From Sporocytophaga sp. (lineage in GTDB: Bacteria > Bacteroidota > Bacteroidia > Cytophagales > Cytophagaceae): a DNA stretch of 64,000 bases. The stretch spans positions 67,001 through 131,000 of the forward strand of contig JANQAB010000006.1 in the NCBI GenBank assembly GCA_024707265.1, in the 5' to 3' direction. Each line of letters opens with the position of its first letter. The first letter of the stretch is position 1. Positions 18,004-26,945 of this stretch are shown here, one piece after another. A program made the position numbers and the translations under genes. The notes under the pieces are model-generated. The model did no database searches and was not told where the DNA came from. It worked only from the letters and a program-made list of their open reading frames with translations.

Positions 18004-18672
18004 TTATAATTCTCTCTTTGTAAATGCTTCCGGTATTGAATACTTGTGTTTTAATGATTCACTTACCTCTACGATGTTTTCATGTATCACACAAAAATCT
18101 TCTTTATCCTGATCCAGGTTAGCTTTTTGTTCTTTTACAAAATCAGTGATATCAGTAACCGATTTGATAAAACTATTATTAAATCTTTCAAGGGCAGTTC
18201 CTTTGATGCCAATCTGCACAGCCCTGCGTTTAAGCTTCTCTCCAGTGGGACCATGATCGGGATCCCATTGAATTCTCACTTCGCTTGTATTTAACTGAGT
18301 CCTCCATTCATGTTCACTTTCAATTCGACTATCATAACTTGTCAGAACGCCAAGCTCCAGCAATTCTGAGAATCCACTTATAGATATTTCAATTGCCAAT
18401 ATTCTGTTTTGATTTTCCTTTTCAGCCCAACCGCTTCGGTACATCATCCAGAGAAAATTCGGTTTAATCCATGTCATTCTTGATAAGCTGTAATCTGCCC
18501 CACCGAACTTCTGATTGGCTATTGCATAATCTGCAATCTTATCATTAAACGCCTGATATACGATAATGGAAGAATCTCTTACTTGTCCAAGTATGTAATT
18601 ACCTTCCTGAGGAAGGTCTTTTTCGTAACTGGTATATGGTATAATATTAAGCTTCGTTATATTGTATTTAAT
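18004..18672 (-). CDS. DUF4291 family protein (start codon uncertain)
   Basis: The core MTWIKPNFLWMMYRSGWA is a DUF4291 hallmark, but the first ATG (18477) sits exactly at that motif. The same frame stays open upstream and translates to DLPQEGNYILGQVRDSS, IIVYQAFNDKIADYAIA and NQKFGGADYSLSR, which is the expected N-terminal third of the family. An in-frame stop is at 18685-18687. Between it and the conserved region there is no ATG, GTG or TTG, only ATT (18672) and ATA codons. I therefore place the probable start at the ATT at 18672 (222 residues); the conservative alternative is 18477 (157 residues). Function unknown. Confidence 0.75.
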   Translation of the reverse strand: MKYNITKLNIIPYTSYEKDLPQEGNYILGQVRDSSIIVYQAFNDKIADYAIANQKFGGADYSLSRMTWIKPNFLWMMYRSGWAEKENQNRILAIEISISGFSELLELGVLTSYDSRIESEHEWRTQLNTSEVRIQWDPDHGPTGEKLKRRAVQIGIKGTALERFNNSFIKSVTDITDFVKEQKANLDQDKEDFCVIHENIVEVSESLKHKYSIPEAFTKREL

Positions 18673-18758
18673 TAAGGTTTTATTTTATAAAGCTTCAGCG
18701 CAAAAGTTGGAGATAAAAAAAGTATAATAATACATTAAAAGCTGACTTTCTCTTGAAA

Positions 18759-19058
18759 TTAAGGTGCTAAAAGAATTCTGTTTCTTAAAATAACAATGAC
18801 CTCTTCGTTGAAATTACATTCCAATTGCTTTAAGTAAGCTACAGTTCTATTCTTAAGATCTTCTGATAAATACTTAACATTTAAAAAGTGAAGTTCTTCA
18901 ATATATTGACTAATCATAACAAACTCGGCTTCCCTTCTCGCAAACGCTTGTTGATCTGCCTTTGAAGCCCATCGCTCATCTAATAACCCCAAATCTCCAT
19001 CGTATTTTCTATTAAGGTCATCATAAAGCTTGAGGACTTCCTGATTAATTTTTTTCAT
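18759..19058 (-). CDS. Hypothetical small helical protein
   Basis: A 99-residue protein that I do not recognise. It starts with ATG, is charged and predicted mainly helical (EVLKLYDDLNRKYDGDLG, REAEFVMISQYIEELHFL), and has no signal peptide or Cys. It lies among small unknown genes that look like an accessory or immunity-type patch (DUF4291, an unknown 156-residue protein, DUF4272). Coding is supported by codon usage and unbroken length only. Confidence 0.6.
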   Translation of the reverse strand: MKKINQEVLKLYDDLNRKYDGDLGLLDERWASKADQQAFARREAEFVMISQYIEELHFLNVKYLSEDLKNRTVAYLKQLECNFNEEVIVILRNRILLAP

Positions 19059-19139
19059 GGTAAGATATAAAAAATAGAACTCAAAGAATCATTTTAATAT
19101 TCTAATAGTCACTGATGATTATAAGAAATTAACAACCCT

Positions 19140-19610
19140 TTACACATTACTCCAAACTATATTATAATCATTTAATGTAAACCTTGGGAAAAAATTAAAG
19201 ATCGTAGGCACATAAACCTCTGGTTCAAGCACAACCCAAACGTTTCTGGAATTTCTTTTTATTTCAATAGCTGATATGAAGTACATCTTTTCTAGTTCTT
19301 CTTTCTTCTTTTCCCACTTTGTACCGCGAAAAGATTCTTCCATGTAAAGAAATAGTATATCACTAATCGTTTCTTTATTTCCCAGTAAATATTTAATCAA
19401 CTCTATTTGTTCTTCAGAAGGGTATACTTTACCATCCACTTCTATACCCAATTCCAAATGAATACCTGATTGAAAAATGTCAGGAATATTTCCAAACCAG
19501 AAATAATCAGTCCCATCTTTGTCAAGTTTTAAAACTCCAACATTCTCAATCTGGAATTCTTCACGTTTACTTGCGCCCCATTTAAAAATAAGATCTAGAA
19601 TGGTTTTCAA
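19140..19610 (-). CDS. Hypothetical protein sharing a leader with the NT-HEPN genes
   Basis: A 156-residue soluble protein of unknown family, with aromatic and acidic patches (DGTDYFWFGNIPDIF, KWEKKKEELEKMYF) reminiscent of bacterial immunity proteins, though no family is recognised. It starts with TTG at 19610. The start region (TTGAAAACC) and about 50 bases upstream are nearly identical to those of the two nucleotidyltransferase-HEPN genes at 42 and 44 kb, which supports this start. Confidence 0.6.
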   Translation of the reverse strand: MKTILDLIFKWGASKREEFQIENVGVLKLDKDGTDYFWFGNIPDIFQSGIHLELGIEVDGKVYPSEEQIELIKYLLGNKETISDILFLYMEESFRGTKWEKKKEELEKMYFISAIEIKRNSRNVWVVLEPEVYVPTIFNFFPRFTLNDYNIVWSNV

Positions 19611-19660
19611 AATACTGTATTCTAATAATAACCTGAATTTATTAAAAAAAAACTTAATAA
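19594..19660 (-). promoter_or_regulatory. Conserved leader, copy A
   Basis: About 65 bases covering the first codons and upstream region. Plus-strand core: GGTTTTCAAAATACTG, then TAATAA, TGAATTTA and an A-rich run. It recurs at 42035-42106 and 44282-44356 in front of unrelated genes. On the minus strand it contains TATTTTG just before the TTG start, resembling a -7 element, so it may be a promoter plus start region. Confidence 0.6.
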
Positions 19661-19715
19661 GGGAAAACCTGACTACTGAAAACCCGTTTCATTACAAAGT
19701 TTAAGGTAATCCAAG

Positions 19716-20342
19716 ATGACAGCATCAAAAAGAAAAAAACATACAGAGAATTTCCTTAGCAGTCATGGGTTTCCTGTTTTTGACAATTTGCCGCCTTTAG
19801 AGGAAGAATATAATATAACCTTAAAAACACCACAGGAAATTGCAGAACGCATCCTGATTCTCTCCTATTTGAATTGTACGGCCTTTGATCCTGAGCTGAG
19901 AAATAGGATAATTAACTTTTTGAAAGAAGAAGGGTTATGGAATAAGATTTCTCCCAAAGAAGAATTACTCTTCGAAAAACCTGAATTTAATAATGATGAA
20001 ATAGCGATCATAGCCTGGCGTGCAGAGTCAATATGGATGTTGCTGTGGTCAATAAACAAATCCGATCAACTGAATTTTCCACCTGAGGAGGTAAATTTCA
20101 ACTTAATATTTGAACACCTTCCTTCATTTTTGAATAGTACTGAAGATTTTGTAACCTCTGCAACTCTCAGGCCTGCAACAGAAATACTAGACCAGGCTGA
20201 CCTGCTTTTCAGACTTAACTGGGCTTTCTATCAGTCTCAATCCAATCAATTAAATATCAAAGAATTTAATGAAGGTATTGTATATGAAAGGTACTTTGCA
20301 ATCAACTGGGTTACGAGCTTTCGTGGTTCATGGGATGAATAA
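19716..20342 (+). CDS. DUF4272 domain protein
   Basis: A 208-residue cytosolic protein. Family features seen: a basic start (TASKRKKHTENFLSSHGFP), LPPLEEEYNITLKTPQEIAERILILSY, AWRAESIWMLLWSI in the middle, and the C-terminal RPATEILDQADLLFRLNWAF with VYERYFAINWVTSF and WDE. DUF4272 proteins have no assigned function; they are often found near secreted or toxin-immunity loci. It ends at a shared bidirectional terminator with the T9SS protein. Confidence 0.75.
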   Translation: MTASKRKKHTENFLSSHGFPVFDNLPPLEEEYNITLKTPQEIAERILILSYLNCTAFDPELRNRIINFLKEEGLWNKISPKEELLFEKPEFNNDEIAIIAWRAESIWMLLWSINKSDQLNFPPEEVNFNLIFEHLPSFLNSTEDFVTSATLRPATEILDQADLLFRLNWAFYQSQSNQLNIKEFNEGIVYERYFAINWVTSFRGSWDE

Positions 20343-20453
20343 TCCTTTGTCATATACCTTTCATGTTCCATTGAATTCAAAGCTATTTGGAAAGAATACT
20401 GTATAAGGGTAAAATTAAAAGAACATAAAACTTCTTTAACATAGCTATCAAAT

Positions 20454-20478
20454 AAAAGCCGGATAATCTCCGGCTTTT
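20454..20478. terminator. Bidirectional terminator between DUF4272 and T9SS repeat protein genes
   Basis: Perfect 10-bp stem AAAAGCCGGA (20454-20463) / TCCGGCTTTT (20469-20478) with a 5-base loop. The A and T ends serve both convergent genes. Confidence 0.9.
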
Positions 20479-20511
20479 GATTTTCATAATAAAACTGTAG
20501 TTTATAAAATC

Positions 20512-22455
20512 TTATTTTTTGATGATCTTAATTGCATCTACTCTATCCTCAGAAACAATTTTCAGAATGTATACACCCGGCTTAATGGTTGATAAATCAT
20601 AGCTATTTTTTAAATCACCATGTTCATTCAGTAACACATTTCCGTGTAAATCACACAAGCTTAAATTGCCCTTTTGAACTTTATAATCCTGAATATTCAA
20701 AACATTTTCTACAGGAATCGGAAAGACAGTCAAGCCTTTTTCATTATTTATATCAGGAATAGACAGCACTTCAAGTTTACCTGATAAGCTAAGGATGAAA
20801 TTAGAATTATAGTTTCCTCCATTGGAATCATATACTCTGATAAAATAAGTTTGATGTATTGTCAGATTATCACTTTGCCAGGTTTCCTCCTCACCTTCAC
20901 CAGTATTATCAACGCAAGCAATATTACTACCGGAACAATCCGAAACGATATTCAAAACCAGGTCTGCACCATCCAAAGGGGTTAATTTAATTGTTGCAGC
21001 TTTTGAAGCAGCTGTAAATTTATACCAGACATCATTGGCTTCACCCGATCCATTACATGGTCCTTTAGATTGAGAGGCATTTTCAAGGGAGCCGGTTATA
21101 TTGTTTACTGCTTCAGTTACAGGAATAGCTATAGCGAGTGCACAATCGTCGTTTGAGATTGCAACTGGTCCTGAAGTTCGCGCAATTTTGAAATCCGCTG
21201 TTACTGATGCAACATTTTCATTTGTAAAAACACGGATTAGATACTCTTGGCCTACCGTAAGATTGCTTAAGGATAGTATTTCAACTTTATTTCTTCCACC
21301 CGCATTAACACACCCGATAACCTGACCGTTGCAAGCATCAAAAGCCTGTAAAACTCCATCAAAATAAGGTGTTGGAAAGAGGCTAAATGCTTCCTGAACT
21401 GACTTTGCAGTAAATTTATACCAGACATCGTCATCCGGAGCACCTGAGCAAGGAGCCGCGTAACCTGATGATGCAGTCGCAGCATCCACTGTCCCGCTTA
21501 ATGTGTCGCTTCCTATAATTTCAATTGCTCCGCTACATTCATCGTTTGAGGGAGCCGGAGGATCATAAACACAAAGCTCAAAGGTCTGGCTTTTGGACAA
21601 AGGTTGATAATAGTTAAAAACCCTGAAATAATAAGTCTGTTCTTCATTTAAATCATGAAAGGCCAGCTTAAGCGCCATATTATGTTTTACAGTGGTAGTA
21701 CAGGCAATAGGTTTTCCTCCGCATCCATCGAATACCTCCATCACCGCCCGGTAATTATGTGATGCATGAGCGTTAATAATTACATTGGAGGTTTTAGGCA
21801 CGAAAGAATACCAGATATCATCATTATCTGCAGCCCCATTGGCACAACTTGGTTTAAGACCAGATCCATTAGCCCCCTCCTGGCTTTCTGTTTTTCTCAA
21901 GCAACGGTCATTGACTGTAACAGGCTTAGCCTGCTCACAATTATCATTTGAGGGAGGAATTGCGGTATAAACCTTTATCTGAAAATCGGTAGTTGCAGGC
22001 ATTCCATTACCTAAATCATATACTCTTACATAGTAAGTATTTCCTGTTATATAATAGTTAAGCGGAAGTTTTTCTACTTTCCCTATTTTCCCTTCGCTGG
22101 CGCAATCCATAGTTGTCAAACTGGAGCATTCCCCTGAAAAAACCTCCAGAACAGCATTGAATTGTTCTGATCCTTGCGCTGCTATGATAAGGTATGGTGA
22201 AGTTGCCTCAAATTTATACCATACATCATCGTCTGAGTTTCCACCCGCCTGCCCTCCAGAAGCAGAGCACCCTGGCAAAGACCGTGTTGCGTTCTTAACA
22301 TTCCCACTTACATAAGGAGCATCAACAGTAAGTTCAATCGCTCCTGAACAATCATCATTTATAGGTGCCTGAGCTTTACTATCTGACAAAAACAAAAAAA
22401 ATAAAACTGTAGAAATTAAAACACTCAAATATTTAGAATTGTAACATTTCTTCAT
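20512..22455 (-). CDS. T9SS-secreted protein with four pre-peptidase-like repeats
   Basis: A 647-residue protein with a signal peptide (to about residue 28). Four ~130-residue beta domains start at about 28, 165, 300 and 428, each opening with [AP]P-[IS]-ND-[DEN]-C and containing DDVWYKF or DDIWYSF and a YYVRVYD-type strand; these resemble bacterial pre-peptidase C-terminal or carbohydrate-binding jelly rolls. A T9SS tail is at about 575-647 (FPIPVENVLNI ... GVYILKIVSEDRVDAIKIIKK). There is no catalytic domain, so it is probably an adhesin or binding protein at the cell surface. Terminated at 20454-20478. Confidence 0.85.
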   Translation of the reverse strand: MKKCYNSKYLSVLISTVLFFLFLSDSKAQAPINDDCSGAIELTVDAPYVSGNVKNATRSLPGCSASGGQAGGNSDDDVWYKFEATSPYLIIAAQGSEQFNAVLEVFSGECSSLTTMDCASEGKIGKVEKLPLNYYITGNTYYVRVYDLGNGMPATTDFQIKVYTAIPPSNDNCEQAKPVTVNDRCLRKTESQEGANGSGLKPSCANGAADNDDIWYSFVPKTSNVIINAHASHNYRAVMEVFDGCGGKPIACTTTVKHNMALKLAFHDLNEEQTYYFRVFNYYQPLSKSQTFELCVYDPPAPSNDECSGAIEIIGSDTLSGTVDAATASSGYAAPCSGAPDDDVWYKFTAKSVQEAFSLFPTPYFDGVLQAFDACNGQVIGCVNAGGRNKVEILSLSNLTVGQEYLIRVFTNENVASVTADFKIARTSGPVAISNDDCALAIAIPVTEAVNNITGSLENASQSKGPCNGSGEANDVWYKFTAASKAATIKLTPLDGADLVLNIVSDCSGSNIACVDNTGEGEEETWQSDNLTIHQTYFIRVYDSNGGNYNSNFILSLSGKLEVLSIPDINNEKGLTVFPIPVENVLNIQDYKVQKGNLSLCDLHGNVLLNEHGDLKNSYDLSTIKPGVYILKIVSEDRVDAIKIIKK

Positions 22456-22804
22456 GACCTTTTTTTATTTAATTACAAAGTGCTTAAATAACCTAAGGTT
22501 AAATACAATGTTTTTCCAATTCAACAGGTTTTACTTCTGATTGACTATATCAAAAATGAAGATAAAAGTGGAATTCAATTTCTTAAGCTAAGGAGATGAA
22601 AGTATCTTTATCTCTATGCACAGCTATGATGAAATGTAGCTAGTATAAAACAATTATGTTTTAAAATTTCACATTACATTCAATAATCCTGACAAAAAAG
22701 ACAAAGCCCGTGGGTTATATACCTACGGGCTTTTAAATCTTAATTAATTGTTATTTTTTCCTTTTTGTAAAGGGAATTGATTATCACAATAAATCACCGC
22801 GAAT
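22456..22804. other. Intergenic region with the desaturase terminator
   Basis: This 349-base gap lies between the start of the T9SS gene and the end of the desaturase gene, both minus strand. It holds the hairpin at 22703-22734 and presumably the T9SS gene promoter, which I could not pin down. No other coding or RNA signal seen. Confidence 0.5.
22703..22734 (-). terminator. Terminator of the desaturase gene
   Basis: Stem AAAGCCCGTGGGT / ACCTACGGGCTTT (13 bp, one wobble) with a short AT loop, flanked by T-rich sequence on the minus strand. It lies about 70 bases after the desaturase stop. Confidence 0.75.
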
Positions 22805-23902
22805 TTAAGCCCTTCCCGTTTCTTTAAGATGATTAAGGTGAGATGCCAGTGCTGCAGAGAAGGTCGGATATTCATTGTACGGAACATTTAGTTCTAAACA
22901 GACACGTTTGACAATCTTATTTAATTCCGGATAGTGAACATGGCTAATATTTGGAAAAAGGTGATGTTCAACCTGAAAGTTCAAACCACCGGTATACCAG
23001 GTAACGAATGGATCATTGGTTGCAAAATTAGAAGTTGTTTTTAATTGGTGAACAGCCCATTCATCTTCAACTTTACCTTCTGCAGGAGGTTCAGAAAATT
23101 CTGTATTCTCAACAACATGGGCTAACTGGAAGACAACCGAAAGCACCAATCCAAGGACAAAATGAAATACAAGAAAACCGGTTAACGTAACAACCCAACC
23201 ATTGAAAATAGCTGGTACAACCAGATAAGCTAATAAATAGCCGACTTTTGTAAACCAAAAAATAATATGATCTGAGGTTTTAAAGTTGCTGATTTTCAAA
23301 TTGCCTATTTTACCACTAAAATATTTTTGATAATCAAGAAGAAATACCCAAAGGAGAGAAGATAGCCCGTAAATAAAGAAACTATATATATGTTGATATT
23401 TATGCAGGTATGATTTTTTCTGCAATGTATTCAGTCTGAAAACCGGCATCTGAGCAATATCCTGATCGTACCCTTCAATGTTCGTATAGGTATGATGGAT
23501 CATATTGTGCTTATTTTTCCAAAGCACGGCATCTCCTCCCAGAAGGTTTATACTATAGGCAGAAAGCGTATTCAACCATTTCTTTTTTGAAAAACTTCCA
23601 TGTGCGCCATCATGCATCAGATTAAAGCCCAGAGCAGCGGCCGCAAACCCCATTATGGCATAGAGGCATAGGGTAATACCAAATGAAACCGCCCCTAGAA
23701 GAATAGTTAGATAGCAAATAAAAAAGACTGAAACGATTATAAGGGCTTTTATAAATAATTGGGTATTGCCTGTTGTAACCTTGCCTGTTTTATCGAAATA
23801 CTCCTTTGTTTGTTTTCTGAGCTCCAATAAAACCGGTCGTGAAATATTACTAAAAGACAATTTTTCTTTGTTGACAGTTTTTGAAGTTTCTACTTTTACC
23901 AT
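22805..23902 (-). CDS. Membrane fatty acid (acyl-CoA/acyl-lipid) desaturase
   Basis: A 365-residue integral-membrane di-iron desaturase that introduces a double bond into fatty acyl chains. The three histidine boxes are clear: HDGAH (97-101), HNMIHH (132-137) and QVEHH (310-314). The Gln-type third box is typical of front-end (delta-5/6-like) desaturases, but there is no fused cytochrome b5 domain. Hydrophobic spans lie at about 50-95 and 215-260. The gene is solitary, with its own terminator; a role in membrane-fluidity adaptation is inference. Confidence 0.92.
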   Translation of the reverse strand: MVKVETSKTVNKEKLSFSNISRPVLLELRKQTKEYFDKTGKVTTGNTQLFIKALIIVSVFFICYLTILLGAVSFGITLCLYAIMGFAAAALGFNLMHDGAHGSFSKKKWLNTLSAYSINLLGGDAVLWKNKHNMIHHTYTNIEGYDQDIAQMPVFRLNTLQKKSYLHKYQHIYSFFIYGLSSLLWVFLLDYQKYFSGKIGNLKISNFKTSDHIIFWFTKVGYLLAYLVVPAIFNGWVVTLTGFLVFHFVLGLVLSVVFQLAHVVENTEFSEPPAEGKVEDEWAVHQLKTTSNFATNDPFVTWYTGGLNFQVEHHLFPNISHVHYPELNKIVKRVCLELNVPYNEYPTFSAALASHLNHLKETGRA

Positions 23903-24258
23903 GAATTGTTTTTTAAAAAGACCTGCAAAAATCCCATCTTGGTCTTTGGATTTTTACAAAATTACCACAATATAACTCTTGTATTTGGTAAATAGTGCAT
24001 TTAAACCTTTTAATTAGTTTATTTCCCTCGAACTTTTTCTTAATCCTATTACCATTTCCAAAATTATTAATCCGGATTAAATCAGAGTAACTATCTGAAT
24101 TTAAGGTGCAAATCAATCGTTATTCAATTTCCTCATCATGACCTTATAGGTTCCCAGATTTATCTGTAAAAATAACATTTAAACTTCAAGATCTGAAATG
24201 ACTGAGACAAAGTTATAAGTAGAAATTTTTGAAGAAAAAATTCCTCATTTGACTGCTG
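23903..24258. other. Intergenic region, no feature recognised
   Basis: 356 AT-rich bases between the desaturase start and the end of the pseudouridine synthase gene (both minus strand). It should contain the desaturase promoter. I see no hairpin with a T-run, no RNA gene and no convincing ORF. Confidence 0.4.
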
Positions 24259-25185
24259 TTACTCACTCAATGCATTTGGGAAAATTTTTCTGAACTTTCC
24301 CGGTAGCTCTGTCTGAAACCTCATTTCCTTGTTTGTAATGGGATGGGTAAAAGCCAATACCCAGGCGTGAAGTCCAAGCCGTTTGATTGGATTTTGGGTC
24401 GATCCGTATTTCTTATCTCCAATAACAGGATGTCCTAAATCCTGCATATGGACCCTAATCTGATTCTTTTTACCAGTTTCAAGATTTATTTTCATCAAGC
24501 TATAATCACCTGTATTTATGAGTATTTCATAGTGGGTGATGGCTTTTTCTGAACCTGGAACGGAATTTCTACTCGAATGAACTTTATAGGCCTTGCTTTC
24601 CCTTAAATAAGAACTGATTGTATCTTTCTCTTTTTCAGGAACACCCTCCACAATGGCGAGGTAGGTTCGTTCTGTTACATTGGTGTTCCAGGCTTCCTGC
24701 AATAGTTCCTGTACACGCTGACTTTTGGCATACATCATTACTCCTGAAGTATCACGATCAAGACGATGGACTACGAAAATTCGATTGCTATAATGCTGAG
24801 CCTTCAGGTATTTGCTTAACAAGCTATAGGCGGTTTCATCCGTTCCGTTTTCTGTAGCTATCGATAATAATCCTTCTGCTTTATTGATGACAATAAGATC
24901 CTTATCTTCATACATGATTTTTATCCCGGGAAGAGGGTTCTCCGTCCTGATATTTTCCTTGGAAATAGATACCTCCTGCCCCACAGTAAGTGGTGTATTA
25001 AATTGACTTACCGGCTTTCCATCTATATAAACCTGTTTGTGAGATAATAAAGATTTGATATGTGTCCTGCTTTTGTGTGGTAACATTTCAATCAGGAATT
25101 TCATAAGATCACTTTCCGCAGCTACCTTGAAAACCATTGGTTTAGATGGTTTGGTCTGAAAGCCGGTACTCTTTTTATTCTTCAT
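24259..25185 (-). CDS. RluA-family pseudouridine synthase
   Basis: Isomerises uridine to pseudouridine in rRNA or tRNA. The N-terminal S4 RNA-binding domain is at about 25-85 (RTHIKSLLSHKQVYIDGKPVS), followed by the catalytic domain with HRLDRDTSGVMM holding the catalytic Asp, then GKKNQIRVHMQDLGHPVIGD. ATG at 25185 is preferred over the TTG four codons upstream (25197). About 308 residues, normal for the RluA/RluD group; the target base cannot be told from sequence. Confidence 0.9.
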   Translation of the reverse strand: MKNKKSTGFQTKPSKPMVFKVAAESDLMKFLIEMLPHKSRTHIKSLLSHKQVYIDGKPVSQFNTPLTVGQEVSISKENIRTENPLPGIKIMYEDKDLIVINKAEGLLSIATENGTDETAYSLLSKYLKAQHYSNRIFVVHRLDRDTSGVMMYAKSQRVQELLQEAWNTNVTERTYLAIVEGVPEKEKDTISSYLRESKAYKVHSSRNSVPGSEKAITHYEILINTGDYSLMKINLETGKKNQIRVHMQDLGHPVIGDKKYGSTQNPIKRLGLHAWVLAFTHPITNKEMRFQTELPGKFRKIFPNALSE

Positions 25186-25221
25186 TTGCAGATTCAAGGA
25201 AGTAATATTGATTTGTCCTTT

Positions 25222-25250
25222 GCCTGTCTTAATAGACAGGCTATTTTTTT
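25222..25250 (+). terminator. Terminator-like hairpin upstream of the 95-aa gene
   Basis: GCCTGTCTTAATAGACAGGC (8-bp stem, loop TAAT) followed by TA and T7 on the plus strand. No plus-strand gene ends nearby, so it may stop antisense read-through into the divergent space or act as a leader attenuator. Function uncertain. Confidence 0.5.
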
Positions 25251-25472
25251 CTCCTAAATTAACATATTTTGGATAGCTATAGTAAATCTTATCTTCCCTT
25301 TATTGGTTTAGATTATATAAACTTAAATCTGAAAAGCGGATAAAAAAAGAAGTCTGTTTTTTTATGAATAGAAACCGTACAAAAAAAGAAAGAGATACTT
25401 AAATTTGTAAAAACATTGGATCTATTCATAAATATTTTTCTTAAATAACAAACTAAAACATAGAGATTTAAA

Positions 25473-25760
25473 ATGGGAAAGTGTAATTTCAATATTGAAT
25501 TTAATGAACCGATAGACGGCTTGATAGAAAAAGCAAGGACAGGCATTACTGCCAAAGGAGGAAAATTTGAAGGCGATACATTAAGTGGAAATTATGCTAT
25601 TCAAACCCAGCTAGGACCAATAGAGGGCAACTATAAAGTAATTATAGGGGCAGTTGTTTTTGAAATTACCGACAAACCCTTTTTTTGTACCATGTGGAAA
25701 AATAGAAGAGGAATTAAGAAAATACTTAAATCCATCAATACCGGGTTTAGCCTAAGTTAA
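25473..25760 (+). CDS. Small conserved-looking protein of unknown function
   Basis: A 95-residue protein without signal peptide. The pattern GGKFEGDTLSGNYAIQ ... GPIEGNYKV ... VVFEITDKPFF suggests a small beta-sheet domain with regularly spaced Gly. I do not assign a family with confidence. It starts at ATG, is followed by a strong terminator at 25791-25829 and is probably monocistronic. Confidence 0.65.
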   Translation: MGKCNFNIEFNEPIDGLIEKARTGITAKGGKFEGDTLSGNYAIQTQLGPIEGNYKVIIGAVVFEITDKPFFCTMWKNRRGIKKILKSINTGFSLS

Positions 25761-25790
25761 GAGAGATTTTATCCTTTTTTCAAACCACAA

Positions 25791-25829
25791 AAAATGCCCC
25801 AAAAAGTTAGATACTTTTTGGGGCATTTT
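25791..25829. terminator. Strong bidirectional terminator
   Basis: A perfect 17-bp stem: AAAATGCCCCAAAAAGT (25791-25807) and its complement at 25813-25829, loop TAGAT. It ends in T4 on either strand and serves the convergent 95-aa and 191-aa genes. Confidence 0.9.
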
Positions 25830-25884
25830 GCTTTAAAACTGGTCATTTTAAGCTTACTTTCACAGAAACTTCCAAATGCAAAGA

Positions 25885-26460
25885 CTATTTACACAATGAA
25901 TTGTATAGTCTTATCATTTCCATAAAAGGATCTTCTTTACTGCTGAAATCACCTTTATAACTTTTATTAAATTCCGAACATTGTTTTAAATAAGGAATTA
26001 TGTAAGTCTTCATATTTTTCTTACTGTTAATCTTATAATATGTACCATCTGGCATTTTAAGAAAAAATCTGTAAATGCCCGAAGGACCTGAAAAATTTGG
26101 ATTGGGATTATGAACATAACCTTGTTCTGCAAGATAAACTCTTAACTTTCCATCAACAGCTCTAATTGTATATCTTATATAGCTATCCGGCTTGTTTGCT
26201 TTTAAAGGAATTTTATCAAGATAAATGCCTCCTTGATAAATCGTAATGATATCAAGCAATTCAAATCTATCTGTAATGGTTGAGGCATTCCCTCTTTCAT
26301 CTGTATATTTTACAGATTTTAAATACTCTTGAGCGTTAAGTTTAAATTCCAATTGCTGACAGAATACAGTATCCTTACCTTTAATGAAGTAATCCTGAGC
26401 AATTGCATTAATGCCTGCCGAAACTAAAAACAATAAAATTGTAATCTTTTTAATGTTCAT
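25885..26460 (-). CDS. Secreted hypothetical protein
   Basis: A 191-residue protein with a signal peptide (MNIKKITILLFLVSAGINAIAQ, cleavage near residue 21). The mature part has YFIKGKDTVFCQQLEF, a motif often seen in Bacteroidota periplasmic proteins of unknown function, and three cysteines. No catalytic signature seen. It lies head-on to the 95-aa gene with a shared terminator. Confidence 0.65.
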   Translation of the reverse strand: MNIKKITILLFLVSAGINAIAQDYFIKGKDTVFCQQLEFKLNAQEYLKSVKYTDERGNASTITDRFELLDIITIYQGGIYLDKIPLKANKPDSYIRYTIRAVDGKLRVYLAEQGYVHNPNPNFSGPSGIYRFFLKMPDGTYYKINSKKNMKTYIIPYLKQCSEFNKSYKGDFSSKEDPFMEMIRLYNSLCK

Positions 26461-26594
26461 TTTAATCTATTTTTCTTTTGAATATCATATCCAATGCATA
26501 ATCAAATTTACCAATTATAAATACAAAGATTAAGGCTTGTAAAATTTAGTTTTAATCTTAAACTATACTTAGATTATTAATGCGGATAATGTTA

Positions 26595-26945
26595 TTAACC
26601 GTTGTCATTTTGTTTTACTAGTGCTGCAAGTTTCATAGGAGCCACAGTACAATAAGCTACAACCAATGCCTCATCAAATAATTTCTGATCTACACTTTTC
26701 ATTTCAATAATAGTCCAGCCTTGTTTGCCCCATTTATTATCAACCGGATAGATAATCGTTTTAGCAGCAGAAGAAAAAAGATCTTGATCAATTTCCGAAA
26801 GTTTAATAATTGCTCTTTTATTCTTTTCATCAAATGTTGCGAAAATTTTCTTCTTAACTCTGAAAGAGATTTTTTCAAAGTGTGGCTCCTCTGTAACCTC
26901 CGGTAATGAAAGGGCTAATTTTCTGAAAGCAGTTAATTTCACCAT
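26595..26945 (-). CDS. MmcQ/YjbR family protein
   Basis: A 116-residue small cytosolic protein of the MmcQ/YjbR (CyaY-fold-like) family: FRKLALSLPEVTEEPHFEKISFRV at the N-terminus, then KKIFATFDEKNKRAIIKL, and a WTIIEM strand. Often labelled DNA-binding by homology, but the biochemical role is not established. A second, different family member is at 47576-47929. Confidence 0.85.
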   Translation of the reverse strand: MVKLTAFRKLALSLPEVTEEPHFEKISFRVKKKIFATFDEKNKRAIIKLSEIDQDLFSSAAKTIIYPVDNKWGKQGWTIIEMKSVDQKLFDEALVVAYCTVAPMKLAALVKQNDNG

